A DNA stretch of 64,000 nt from Bactrocera neohumeralis. Taxonomy: Eukaryota > Arthropoda > Insecta > Diptera > Tephritidae. The notes under the pieces were generated by a model. It saw only the letters and a program-made list of their open reading frames with translations, was not told the DNA's origin and did not search any database. Shown here piece after piece: positions 33,484-46,085 of this stretch. The position numbers and the translations under genes are program-made. The DNA is taken from NCBI RefSeq assembly GCF_024586455.1, contig NC_065922.1, positions 20,828,089 to 20,892,088 of the forward strand, given 5' to 3'. How positions within the stretch are numbered: the first letter of the stretch is position 1; each line of letters begins with the position of its first letter.

Positions 33484-36400
33484 TCAAGGAAGCAATAATG
33501 GTTTGAAGTAGGCGCGACAGAAGATGGTTGCCGCCGATGGTGGCAAATCTTGATTTCGATAGAACATTTTGCATTCCTTTTCGGTCAATTTGTCGAAGAT
33601 CGAAGCGTATTCGCGATGGAATGTGGCTAAGTCGACATTGGAGCGCCCGATGGCGGTGAGCGCCAAAAAGAGTATATCACGATAGATCGAGTGTGTGCGA
33701 TTTACGCCGTTATTCTGTAACTTGTGGCGCTCATTGGCCAAGCGCTTGACGGGTGTTAGCAGATCATTGCAGCGTATGGCTGAAATGATTTGCTGAATGA
33801 CACTAAAATAAAAAGAGAAGATTAATAAATGAATAAGTGTAACAAAAATGGGAGAGCAAGTTACTTCTTATTCAAATGCGCCTGATCTGTGAGTAGCGCT
33901 TTCAGCAGTGGACTGGCTGGCTGATTTTGTTTATGCAGTATATACATGGGCGGACCGGCTTCGCTGTGTAGTCTTAAATTGTCCCATAGGCATTGGATGC
34001 TGACAGTCTTCACTTTGCTGAGCGGATCGCACTCCTCATCAGACTGAATGTGAAGAAAAATAAATCAATTATTAAAAGTAAAATAAGTTGCAGTAATTAT
34101 CATTCACTCACCGCCACGGGCAGACAAAGCTCCGGCAAATGTGTTTTACTCTCAATACGTTCCATGATCCACAATAGATTCCAATAAATGATTGGATGCT
34201 CTTCCACGAAGCTTGGCTTCACCAACGCAATATCACCTTCCTGTGTCAGTATATTTTCGAGCTCTTTACGCAACACCAGCGGATTTAGATATGGAATTGT
34301 CAAGCTGTCTGATTGCTTAAGCGCCTTCAAGGAGTCGTCCACCACAATTTGCACGCTCAGGAATGGCACGGTTAATTTATTACATGCATGGCAGGTTGTA
34401 TTTAAGTTGGAATCCTCGGCCGACCAGCCGGACATAATCTCCTCGTCATAGAGTAATACCGAACAGTTGTGGCATTGCGAACACGAAGTGATTTGAATGA
34501 GTATATCACACTCGGGACGCTCCACTACCTGTGTTTTAGCAAGGTTATGGATGAAAGGGAAATTTTAAATGTACATAAAAATAGCAGGTGGTTATACAAT
34601 TTTTAATAAAAAAAAATTTAATAAAAGTTAATAAATTTAATGCAAAATAAATAAAAAAAAATTTATAAAATCAAATAAAAAATTAAAAAAAATTAAAAAA
34701 AATAAAACAAAAACAATAAATATACAGAAAAAAGTAAATAGTAAACTAAAAAATAAAAATAGAAACAAATTACTGAATAGTTAATTTTAATTTTCCAACT
34801 CACATCCGCCAAAGGTGTATATAAATTTTCTGGCAGCACTGGAAATGCGCTCAAATTCAACGCCGAAGAATTTTCACCCAACGGCACTAAGTTATTATAG
34901 CTCGACTTGCGTGACTCGCTCAGCCTGCCCCAGGGGTCCAAGTCGCTGGAGACACGTCGCATCTTCAATGTGCCATCCTCATGTGCGATCATGTCCTCAT
35001 CAGTCGCACCCTCGGCGTGTCCAACGCTACCGGGCGTCTTCACCGGCGTCGTTTGGGTCGAGAACGCCCCTTTAATCTCATCGAATTTTCGTGTTAACGA
35101 ATTGGCTGCGTACTTTATGCTACTCAGACTACCTTGAATGATCTCATTCGATTTTTTACTGGTTAAGCTTGGACTGAAAGAATTTGTCAAGCGGTAAAAT
35201 ATTAAATATATTCGCTTTAGAAGCGTAAAAAACTATTTTAAAAGCGGAAATGTAACTTTGTAAGCAAATTTTGTTAAAGGCTTGTTTTGTTTTTGTTTTT
35301 TTGGTAAATTAGTGCAGCAAGGGATGGTGTGATTTGGGTCTAAGGCCATTTGTTGGTTAAAAAGCAATAAAATAAATGTAATTAAAAATACATAATAATT
35401 AAATAGTTGTAAAGAATAATAACAATAAATTAACTGAAAAAATATAAATTAAAAAATAATTTACAGTGTGTGCGGAATTTTAAAAAATATGATTTTTGGT
35501 TTTATTTCATATTTTTAGTGTAATATTATATACATAATTTAGGTATTAAAAATAACATTTTTCTATTTTTAAGAATAGTAATACAAAAAATTTATTCTAA
35601 AGAGACTTCACAAGAAAAATAAAATCAAAATTTTTCAAAAAACAAAAAATTAAATAGAAAAATAAATATTTTGAAAAAAAGGTTTGAAAAAAATATTATC
35701 AGAAAAAAATTTAAACTTTGAAAAAAATTAAATAATTTGGAAATAAATATTTAAAAAATTGAAATATTGAAAAAAAAAGCTTTGAAAATATACATGTGTA
35801 CATATGTATGTACATCCGTATATACATATATATACAATTTTTTTATAAATGTTGAAAAAAAAGTTTGAAGATAAAAAACAAAAGATTAAAAAAACAAAAT
35901 AAAATTTTGCAAAAATAAAATTTATCAAAATTAAAAGTTTTGAAAAATAACATAAAATTTGTGAAAAAAGCATATTAAAAAACATGTACACAAAAGAATT
36001 AGTATCAAATAAAAATTTTGGAAAAACTAAGAAAGTAATAAGATACACACAGATCTCGAAATTCATAACCTCAATTTTGATAAAAAAAATGAACTGGTTG
36101 ATAAATATGTATTAAAAGAAGTAAAAAAATAGCAATTTTGGAAAAAATGGTTTAAAATAACAAATACAACTTTTATAAAAATTAAAGCTTTAAAAATAAA
36201 TTATTAGAAAACAATTTAAATTTTGAAAAAAATAAGGTATTTGGAAAAATTTTGAAATATTAAAGCAAAAATAGAATATTTGAAGATAAAAAATTTTGAA
36301 AAAATTAAAAATTTTGAATTTCACAATTAAAACATAAAAATTTTGAAAACAATAAAAATTAAAAAAAAATAAATACTGCAAAAAAAACAAAATTAAAAAA

Positions 36401-39400
36401 TTGTATACATACATATAACATATAAAAATTTTAAAAAGAAAGTAAAAAGTTTCAAAAAAAAATTAAAAAAATTTAATACATATAAAGATTGTGAAAATAA
36501 ATAAAAATTAAAGACAAAATAAAAAAATTTTAAAAAGTTTCAGACAAAAATTTTTTGAAAATAAAATTTCAGAATAAAATAAAGTTTTCAAACAAAAATT
36601 TGAAAACAAATAAAAATTGTGAAAGTAAATAAAAAATTAAGAAAAAATAAGAACTTAAAAAAGTTTCAAACAAACATTTTTGAAAAAGAAAGTAAAATTA
36701 AAAAAAAAAATAAAAATTTAGAAAATAAAAATGTTGAAAAAAAAACAAAATTTCTAAAAAAAAATTCATAATTTAAAAGTACCCAACACCTCTTTGCACA
36801 TAAATTTTCCATAATTAGTTACACAATAAACACAACTAAAACCATGGGGATTTAATTTGAAATCAACATAGAGTTTTTGCACCTTGTTTTGGATCGGAAA
36901 AAGCCAAACTTAGAGAAAACCATCACCGAAAATACATTTGTATGTATGTATGTATGTGTTTGTGTAGAAAATTAAAAAAATAGTGGAATTTTTCATAACA
37001 AAGCAGCTAAAGTAGGGTAGTGTGTGGCGCCGTAACCGAACGAAACAAAAGCACAAAACAGAACATAATATTGGAACAGAAAGAACTGGACGCGCACACA
37101 CCGCACAGCATAACTGTGACTTTGTGACGGTGGCACTTACCTTATATTCGAAATATTTTCTATAATAATGTTGGGCTTGAAACTGTCTTTCTTAAATGAG
37201 AATCGTGCAGGTGAATAACGTCTACGAAAACATGGTACAAATTTGTTTCATTAAAAAATTGGGGGAAGTGACAATTAAATAATAATAAAAAAGAGAAACA
37301 ATATAGCAAAAAAAGTATACTACGAAACATAGAGGTAATAAAAATAAGGAGCGCGCGCTAATAGCTTCTAAACAAAAAATACATATAAAATTTTTAGTGG
37401 ATGGCAAAAATAAATTTAAATAATATTAAATTAAAGAATAATATTAAAAAAAATTTTAAAGTAATAACTTAAAAAAAAAAAATAAAAACAAATATTAAAT
37501 AAAAAAAATTAATTGAAAGGTATTTAGCGAAAAAATTAAAATTACACAAAAAAAAAAAAAAATAAATAAAAAAAAATATAAAAGAAATAAAAAATAATAA
37601 TTTTGATTAAAAAAATTATAACTTAAATTAAAAATAAAAATGTAAATAAAATAAAAAATAAATATTAAAACAAATAAAATCTAAAGAAAAAAATTCAAAA
37701 AATATATAGAAAAAGTTTAAAAAAATATTAAATTAAAAAATATTTAAAAAAGGAAAAAAAAATAATAATTTAAAAAAAAATACATAAAAAAATTTAAAAA
37801 AATAAAAACAATTAAAAAAATTAAAATTATAATTTAAAACAAAAAAAAAAAAATAATTTTAATGAAAAATAAAATTTGTTAAAATTTAAAAAATAGGCAG
37901 TTGCATGCATTAAGTTTGCGATAGCCACGATTTTTTTTTCCTCAAAAAACAAAACAAAATAAAATTATTTCATACTGATTTGTCTGTATATATATTGATT
38001 GTGTCCGCAGTTTTGGCACGGCAAACGAATTTTTCAAAATATTTCACTGATCTACTAGCATATTGTTGAGGCTAAGCTATATAGCGCTTTGCTACTTGGA
38101 AATTAAGCTACTCAAGTTTGTATGTATCGTAAGTATGCATGTTTGTTTTGTGCAAATAATAGTTACCCAATATTGAATTTAATGGATGAGCCGAAATTGG
38201 CTAAGCTCGAGGCGACGCTTGAGCCGGGCATTGTCTCCGAACGCTGCATGCTCTTGCTCAAATGCGTCGATTCGTCGAAGGTCGCGCTACGTTGACCCTT
38301 GAACAATATGGGCTTATCGGTATACATACTGTTATTTGCGCCAGCATTCGGTTGTTCGCCTGTTGGCTCTTTGGTGTTTGTGGGCGTGGTCTGATCTTGC
38401 AGTTCTTCATTCAAGGCGCCGAGCGGATCGTTTTGCGTGACCGGCGTACGCGGCGATATTCTGTAGGAACACAAATAATTAATGAAAAAAATGTTTATAT
38501 ATATATATTTATGATATATATTTTATAAAATAACGCGCGCTTACTTTGTCGGACTCTGCAAGTTGTTGATTTGCTCGTGCTCCGCACTCATATCTGCGCT
38601 GTGCGCCACAAAGTCCAGCTCCTCCTGCGAGCTCGCGATTTCATGCTCCATTTCGTTTTCTTTCAGCACTGTTACATCATCCGCTATGTACTCTTCACCA
38701 TCACCAATATTCATTATCTTATAGCGCGGCCCACTCGTCTCGCTCGGCAGCGATTGTTTGCGCTGCAATTTATCCAGCAGCTGTGCGTCGCCGCCAAAGC
38801 TCTCGGTTTTAGTCAACTGCAGCTTGCCGCCAGCGCCCACAACGCCCAAATCACAGCCCGGGCTGTGTGGACTGCTTGGTGTGTGTGGCGCAGATGTGCT
38901 CGTCGGCGCCGCGCTCTTATCGCCGGTCGACTTTTCACCACTCGCTTTACTCTCACCCGATATCAGCAGACCGGCAGTTGAACTGATTACATCGCCTGCT
39001 GGATCCTGCGCGCCCATTGCCATAGCCGATTGGCGCACAATACTGCCGAGTTTGCCGCGCAGCTTGTCGAATGCCGAAAAGTCCAGCAGTGTCGCGCTGT
39101 ATGCATGCGCGTCGCCAGCACCGCGTTCCATATGCGACGACGTCGAGGAATCTAAGCTGGTGCGCGAGGTGCCATCCACCGTTTCCAGCGTGCTTAGATT
39201 GTTCTCACAAGAGGCTGAGAGTGGTTTCTTGGCCGCATGACGCTTGCCGGCGCGTCGAAAATGCGCTGCGCCAAGCACCACGTTCTTAATGCGATTCCAA
39301 CGCAATTGGCTGAGTGTCGTGCTGTCGCTGGGCCAATCCGACTCGAGCACGCAGCGATTGTAGAAGCCGTAGGTGAGCGCGTTCGGTTGCACGCCCGAGC

Positions 39401-42400
39401 GCTTCATTAAATAGTGCAGGCGCACAGCCAAGACGGGCAAATTGTGTATGCCGCACAATTGCATCATGATGCGGTAGCAGAACTCATCACAGGTGATTTT
39501 CAGTTTGGATGCGCGCACCAGCATATCGTAGGCGGCGCGCAATGTATCGTGCTCCTTGTTCGCCTGTCGCGTCTCATTCACCATGGACGGTAGTATGAGG
39601 AAGTAAATCGAGTAGCAGGTGGCTAGCAAATATTTGGACCACGCCTCTGGATGCATCTGACAGCGGCGCGCCATTTTTTGCGACAGTTTGATCTCGTGCT
39701 TTGTGCGGCGCGCTATTGGTGAACCGGGCGCCAGCGAACCATTCAGCTGCTGCTGTAGAAAGTGGTTCAACGCAGTCTTCTTCGATGATTTCAAAAGGCT
39801 GGGATTCAGTGTGAAGTTGGCATAGTTGTAAACCGCGCCGGAAGTATCTAGTAAGTAAGCGTAAATAATTTTAGAAAAATATGTGAAGCGCATAAATAAC
39901 TAGTACCAACCTTGCTTGGGTCCCACGCTATCGGGTGGGAATATGTACTTCGTACGCTCGCTATTCTGCCCCGACTCCCAGTCAACCAAGCGCAAGTCTG
40001 ATGGGGTGTCATCGTAGGCGCCCACCTTTTCGGCGCATTCGTCGAAAAATGTGAGGCCATGATCACCATCGGAGACGAAAGAACGTTCCTCAATGAAACG
40101 TATGAACATTTGTGTCTTCATGAGTAGTTCGAAGAATTTCTGATGCGCCTTATCGCGCGATCGCAAGAACGCCTTCAACTGAAATAAGGCACTTGGATCT
40201 GTGGCGCCGACGGAGGGCGCCTTCGATATGGGCGTTAAGTAGTCACGATAGCCGCGCAAAATCGATGCCATAAAGAGTAGAAAGGCCTCCTGTATTCGTT
40301 GTTCGAGATCTTGCTGAAAATAAAAGTGGAAGAATAAATAAATATTGATATCTACTTTCTAATATTATATGGCTTAATGAAGTAAATAGTAAATTTTATC
40401 GAAAATGTTTGCAATTTATGTTATCAGTTATCAACATATGTATATATAAAAATTAGACTTCGAAGTAATTATTTTAAATGCGACAGATAAGATACCTCAC
40501 GCTTTCGTTTTCTTAGATCCCTATCAAGGCTATTTGTTGATTCGATGTGTGTGGCTTTTAGAACTTCCAATTCGTTGAGTGTTTGTCGCAAAATACGCGC
40601 AGCACGTTTAGGCAATAATTTTATCGTCAAATGCTTTTGTGATTCACACAACTGTAATGCAAAACAAATATATGGGGTAGATAAGAATATTATACATTTA
40701 ACTACGTGGCACGCTTGTATAGTTTAACTTACGCTGATCGTGTTTGTATCCAAGTCGATACAAGTCACATCTTGTGGCGGTTCATACAAATCGAAAAAAC
40801 GTGAATCGACACCTATTAAATAAGGTAATGGCGCATGTAAGACCTCCGCCAAGCCAAGTGGGCACAATGGTATGTACGGACATTGCCATTTGAAGGGAAA
40901 TAGCAGCGAAACAATGGCCTCACCAACTGCAGTTAATGTGGCGGGTCTAAAATTTTAAACTTTAATTAATATACATAACCCTAAAAATAAAGCTTAAATG
41001 CATACCGTAAGGAGTGTATTAAGATTTTTTGCTCCGTCAGCGCCAACAGCATTACATGCAGACAATTATCAGTGCCCAAATTCTGCAGCAACATGTGGAA
41101 GCCAGCACCGCTGCGTGGCAAGGGCGAGTCTTCCGGTTGCGTCAGCAATATGCGATCTTTCGGCTCGCTGGAAAGCTGTCATTATACGAAAAATGTGGTG
41201 TAATGATCGGTAGAGAGTGACAATTCATTAAAACTTACTTGCAAATGTATGCTAGGCGCTGGAAATTGCACTTCATCCAACAATTGCGTTACGTAACGTT
41301 CAATTGATACTGGTAAATCTACACCGTGCACGGCCAAGCGCTAAAAAATTAAAAAAAAAAATCAAATGCAATTTAGAATATTAAATTTTAATTTTAATTA
41401 TAAAAAATATATTTAATAAATAAAAATTTAATATAAAATATCAAAAATTAATTTTAAATATCAAAAAGTTATTTATTTTTCTAAACGCATAATTTGTATT
41501 TACTTACATGTAAGTAACGCAGCCATCTGTCAAACGTGTCACCAAATGGATAGTGTGATAAAAGGCAAATAGATTTGATTATATGCAATGAATGCTGCTT
41601 CGCGAACACTTCATCCCAGCCCAGGAGTTCACGCTGTTTGTCATTTAATGCGGATTCCCTAAAAAGAAGAAAAATATAAAATGTCAATAATTTTGTCAAA
41701 ATAAGTAAACAATGTTGCCACTTACTCAAAATCCTCATAGAATGTTAATGCAGAACCATACACTTTGTATGTGCCATCATTAACCGTCAGCACAAAGGTA
41801 CTAAACACAGGACTTGTGGGTTTACGCTTCTCGCCCTCTTTCACATGCGGCCAAGCCTCTAGCGATGCGCCCATTGGTAGACAAAATAACGGCACACTTG
41901 GGCAGAGATTTAATGGAAAGTCGTTATGATCGACAGTTGGATAACGTAGTAAAATTTCTGGCTGATAACTGATTAATTTCGGACGGTACATAGATTTTTT
42001 GTAGCATAAATACACATCACTGCCCATATAACCTCTATTGAGTGTTTTATAAATGAGACAGAATGCATGCGGTGGCCGTTCACCTTTACTTTGCACGATG
42101 ACACATAAATCTGTGACGACTAGCTCGTTGCATGGCATGTCGGGTCGTGCGCGTCGGTAGGTGAGATAAATTTTCGAGGAAGAATTATTCACATTGGCTA
42201 TGCGTCCACCCGGTGTTTCGGCGACGATTTCGGCGTCAGACATTATGCGTTCATGTCCATCGTACAGCACACCTGCGAATATTTTTTTATATCAGAAAAA
42301 TATAAATTAGTTAAAAAATTTAATATATTTACCTATATCCACCAGAGGCGGTCGATCTTTGCCCCGCTTATAATAAATATAACACTCCGTTGAACGCATA

Positions 42401-42633
42401 GAGCCATGATTGAGATTCGCAGGCAGTCCAGTGGGTGTTGTTTCCAACACCTCATAACCGTCGGGCACTTCTTCATCGAGTAACGGAAAATATACACCAA
42501 TATCTGTTATAGGCTCAATAGTATTGGCAGCCCGTAAATGCCCAGATTCGCTAAATATATTCTCCTGTAGCAATTGCGGTTGTTCTGGCATGCCAGCGAC
42601 TACAAAATAGTCAGCAATCCGTTTCTCTTCCAT
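33484..42633 (-). CDS. Crag: Crag, DENND4-type DENN-domain Rab guanine-nucleotide exchange factor
   Basis: Predicted coding exons, 5' to 3' on the minus strand, are 42633-42333, 42272-41726, 41658-41508, 41340-41239, 41175-41006, 40946-40733, 40651-40496, 40313-39911, 39847-38545, 38460-38167, 37221-37141, 35173-34804, 34528-34112, 34043-33865 and 33802-33484. All phases agree and the total is 1668 residues, close to Drosophila Crag as I recall it. The N-terminus [14 protein letters not shown] and the C-terminus [12 protein letters not shown] are hallmarks. The order is a MABP-like region, uDENN, cDENN ([21 protein letters not shown]), dDENN, a PPR-like stretch ([14 protein letters not shown]), a long Ser-rich linker and a conserved Cys-rich C-terminal domain (CSQCHNC, CHACNK). 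In Drosophila, Crag binds calmodulin and activates Rab10/Rab11 in polarised secretion and rhodopsin transport. The start is fixed by the conserved MEEKR. A UTR acceptor (CTATACAG) sits 4 bp upstream. Confidence 0.93.
35380..36780. repeat. A-rich (sense-strand T-rich) low-complexity DNA in the large Crag intron
   Basis: The intron between exons 37221-37141 and 35173-34804 is almost wholly AAAAATT/AAAATAAA-type sequence on the + strand, so it is T-rich on the Crag sense strand. It has a strong A over T bias, little G or C, and only a few TATG/CATA microsatellite patches. The long minus-strand frames here (Phe/Tyr-rich) are composition artefacts. Confidence 0.75.
37420..37890. repeat. A-rich low-complexity tract in a Crag intron
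   Basis: Runs of A interrupted by single T bases fill the intron between exons 38460-38167 and 37221-37141. It is of the same type as the tract at 35380-36780. Confidence 0.7.
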
Positions 42634-44080
42634 TGCGCTGTATAGATTATAAAATGAATAAGAATAACAAAACTGATATCGGAATAAGTAACAATACAAT
42701 GATTTTATATCTATAACAATTGCACTTTGTTTTCATTTGACGTTTTCATCGCCTTTGTTTTGGTCACTAACGAACACACAGCAACCACAATCCAATCAGA
42801 TCTTGCTATGCCGTTCACAATAGTTGGCACAAAATGCATTCACTTGCAATTCGATGTTTATTGAGCCAATACACTGTTTTTTTTTCTAGCACAACAACCT
42901 GTTCTGCCCACTTAAAGGAATCCTTCGATTTTACATTGAACAATATATATTTGTTAACGCCTTCCTTATTACTAGTTTTCTACAAGGAGCTGTTTCAAAC
43001 AAGTTCGCCCTTGCAGCTTTGCACTGTCATATGAATCACCGCCCCGTCACTTCCTCTTTTAGTATTTCTACACTTACTGTCGGGGTCAAATTGCTATTAG
43101 CCTCATCGTAGGCCACCCGTTGCCAATGCGAATTTTACTTTGCGGCTCAGTTTACTTCTATTAACTCACAATTTATTTATTTATGGTTAAACAACACAAC
43201 TCACTTTAATTGATTTTGCTGGGTTTTGCAATTTATGATTCAATTTGCTCATTAACCAGCCTGCTGCCTTTTACTTTTGCCTTGTACTCCTTTTTTCGTC
43301 GTGTGCTTCTAATAGAAAAATTTTCACAGCACTGCGTAAAAAATGTCTTGGCCTTTTACACCAACATTGCTCACTTAAATACTGTTACAATTATTCACCA
43401 ATGATAAATAAATGATTAAAAATGAATATTTAAATATTCTAACGAAGAATTAAATTCAGAAATGCTTCACTATTGGAATTTATTTTCCTTTGCAAAATCC
43501 ATTGGTTCGGTGACTGCCAAGTGAGTTGAGTGTTGCCAGCTGTAGCGATTCGATTATGTCAAATAAAATATTTGACGTTTTAAGAAATATGTTAGAAAGA
43601 AAACTGTTTGTTAGGAATTAATTATAAATTTAATAAAATTAGAAAACAACTTCGAAAGGGCATTCAACGATAAAATAATTCGTATTAAACTATAAAATAC
43701 TTACGATAATTGTTGCAACCTTGCACTTTATGGCAAGTCTAAAATGTCCAATTGTCATTATATCAGTGTTGTTACAACAAGAAACTGTCATAAACTGTTC
43801 TAAACGCAATGTATGCATGTTAGTGATAAAATTTGAAAATAATTCTTTTAAAGGGTAAGGCCCGTTTCGGTATCTTAAAGAAAGGTCTTATAATTAATTT
43901 ATAATTTATTGTAGGAGTGTGGAAAAAGTCATTTACTTTCATTTTAATACAAAATGACAGCTTCTGGGTCTTATTCTACCAATTGAATAAGTTCGGACCT
44001 TGAACTAAAGGCTAAATGGTCCAAAATTTGATTTCCTTCTCCTGTTTCAAGCTTTTTATATCCTGAACAGTAAATATTAA
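42634..44080 (-). other. Presumed 5' region of Crag and intergenic DNA
   Basis: The minus strand shows a splice acceptor four bases before the Crag ATG, so at least one untranslated exon must lie upstream in this stretch or beyond. I could not fix its ends. No other gene is visible. Confidence 0.4.
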
Positions 44081-44084
44081 GGGG

Positions 44085-44240
44085 TTACCTGGGTTTACGC
44101 TTTTCAAAAAATCGTTTTTTTATTGTCTTATTACAGTCTACAACACCTCTAGAATACTGTCCTTGTCCTGTTTTCAAGTTGATCCGTGTAATAGTTTCGA
44201 TGATACAGCCTTGAGAACATATGCGCTCGAGTCTAGCTAA
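44085..44240 (-). repeat. Interspersed repeat, family B (inverted copy)
   Basis: The segment starting AAGGGGTTACCTGGGTTTACG and running through 'acaacacctctagaata', 'ttgatccgtgtaatagtttcg' is the reverse complement of sequence like 20-160 of the window. It lies directly in front of the mariner at 44262. Confidence 0.6.
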
Positions 44241-44261
44241 AATAAGTGCGCCGTCTTAAAG

Positions 44262-45690
44262 GGGGTATTCTGGTCTAGGATTTTGAAAAAATCGATTTTT
44301 TACATATTTTGAAAGTTTAGACTTTGAAAAATATGACCTTAAAAGGATTTTTCAAAATTGGACTTATTTTCGGAGATACAGCCGATTTTGTGACGTGGCG
44401 CCTGTGTTCACTAGAATTGTCTCCTAAACTTTAAACGCGTCTTTCTCGAAACTGTGTTTTCATCATGGAAAGATATGCGATCCAACAATGAGTCGAAATT
44501 ATTAAAACTTATTACCGAAATTCGAAGTCAGTGGCCTCAACTTTAAGGCCGTTACGTCCAATTTATGGTCGCCATAATCGTCCGGTCAGATCAACAATTA
44601 AGCGTTTAGTGGAAAAATTTGAATCCACAGGTACAGCACAAAATGTTCCCGTTCCAGTGAGACGAAGAAGTGGCCGCAGTTTCGAGAATATTGCTGCCGC
44701 TAGCGCATTAATTGAGGAAAACCCAAATCAGTCTATCACACGTCGTTCTCAAGCATTTGGCATATCTGAATCGTCGTATGTTCGTGAATTGGGCTGAGCA
44801 ACAACTTTAAAATGATCCGAATTTTCATCGAAAAATCATCTTCAGCGATTAGGCTCATTTCTGGCTTCGTCAATAAGCAAACTATGTGTTATTGGTCAGA
44901 CAGCAAGCCTCACGTACTCCATGAGTCGCCATTTCATCGCGAAAAAAACACGGTTTGGTACGATTTATGGGCCGGCGGCGTCATTGGGCCATACTTCTTC
45001 CGTGATGATCAAGACGGGCACGTTACTGTGAATTGGAATCGCTACCGCTCATTGATAAGCGAATATTTTTGGCCCGAATTGGATGATAGGGACTTGGTCC
45101 GACATGACGGCGCCACAATCGACACAGCGAATGTCATACTCGATTTTTTGAAAACCAATTTGGTGAATGTGTTATCTCAAGAAATGGCACCTGTTTCCTA
45201 TGGAGCTTTGTCAAGTGTTTGGTCTATGCCAACAAGCCAGCGACGATTTATGAACTTCGTACGAATATCGAACATGAAATTGAAGCAGTATCGATCGATT
45301 TATGCTTGAAAGCCGTCGAAAATTGGGTTCAGCATCTGTACTTCTGCAAAAGTGTCCGTGGTGGCCATGCAAAAGAAATTGAGTTCCATGCATAATGGCA
45401 TCGAATGTGCTTTTACAGGAATTAAAAATTTCATTGATATCCCAAACCATTTTTGTTCTTTGTAGTGCTCTTATTGAAAACCACGTTATATGAAAAAAAT
45501 GTCGCGAAATTTTCACTGATATTTTCTTTTTAAAAATGTCTGCCAAAAATCTAATTTTCAGTTTTTTTCCTTCATTTAATTTCAAAGTATTTTTTTCATT
45601 TTAGATGATCCTGTAAAGAGTTATCTTGCCAACGCAGACAGTTAAAAAAAGGCTGTTTTTTTACCCAAGGAAACTCAAGACCCCTTAAAA
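44262..45690 (+). mobile_element. DD41D-type mariner with long leader, degenerate
   Basis: The + strand shows an ordered but broken transposase. There is an N-terminal helix-turn-helix part (RPIYGRHNRPVRSTIKRLVEKF) at 44531-44797. After a deletion comes the block around VNKQTMCYWSDS, WAGGVIGPYFF and VNWNRYRSLI, then the second-Asp region (HDGAT) at about 45110. Downstream of that the frame is scrambled, so the third Asp is not recognisable. The left end reads TTAAAGGGGGTATTCTGG. A weakly matching inverted right end (AAGACCCCTTAAA) is at about 45680. Confidence 0.75.
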
Positions 45691-46085
45691 TTTGCCACGA
45701 AGTTTGTAGCACCCAGAACCCTATATAAAAGATTTCGCTGTGTCCGGCTGTCTGTATATACGCGAACTAGTCCTTCAGTTTTTGAGATATCGATCTGAAA
45801 TTTTGCACAAATCCTTTTCTCCTCGAAAAGCTGTTCATTTGTCGGAACCGCCGATATCGGAAGACTATAATAGCATATACGTAGCTGCCATACAAACTGA
45901 ACCTTAAAATAACAGAACTTGTATGGAGCGCTTTCGTATTTGACGAGTTATCTTCACGAAATTTGGCATGGATAATTTTCCAAGTTACTGTTATAATCTT
46001 CTGCAAATTTGTTTAGATCAGACTACTATAGCATTTAGCTGCCATACATACTGACCGATCAAAATCAATATAAATATCTTTTTAT
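45691..46085 (-). repeat. Interspersed repeat, family A
   Basis: Minus-oriented family A copy, including 'ctgtatatacgcgaactagtcc', 'tttttgagatatcgatctgaaattttgcac', 'agctgccatacaaactga' and 'gagttatcttcacgaaatttggc'. Near-identical blocks are at 18140-18420, 22650-22850 and 61000-61150. Confidence 0.7.

Noticed and set aside
35728..36066. 112-residue Phe/Tyr-rich minus-strand frame
   Set aside because: It lies inside the A-rich Crag intron, and its composition follows the simple sequence. Not a gene.
38758..39240. 160-residue plus-strand frame opposite Crag exon 39847-38545
   Set aside because: It is a shadow of the well-supported Crag coding exon on the other strand.
44260..45690. Possibility that the transposase is a domesticated gene
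   Set aside because: The frame is broken by deletions and the catalytic third Asp region is lost in scrambled sequence, so there is no sign of selection.
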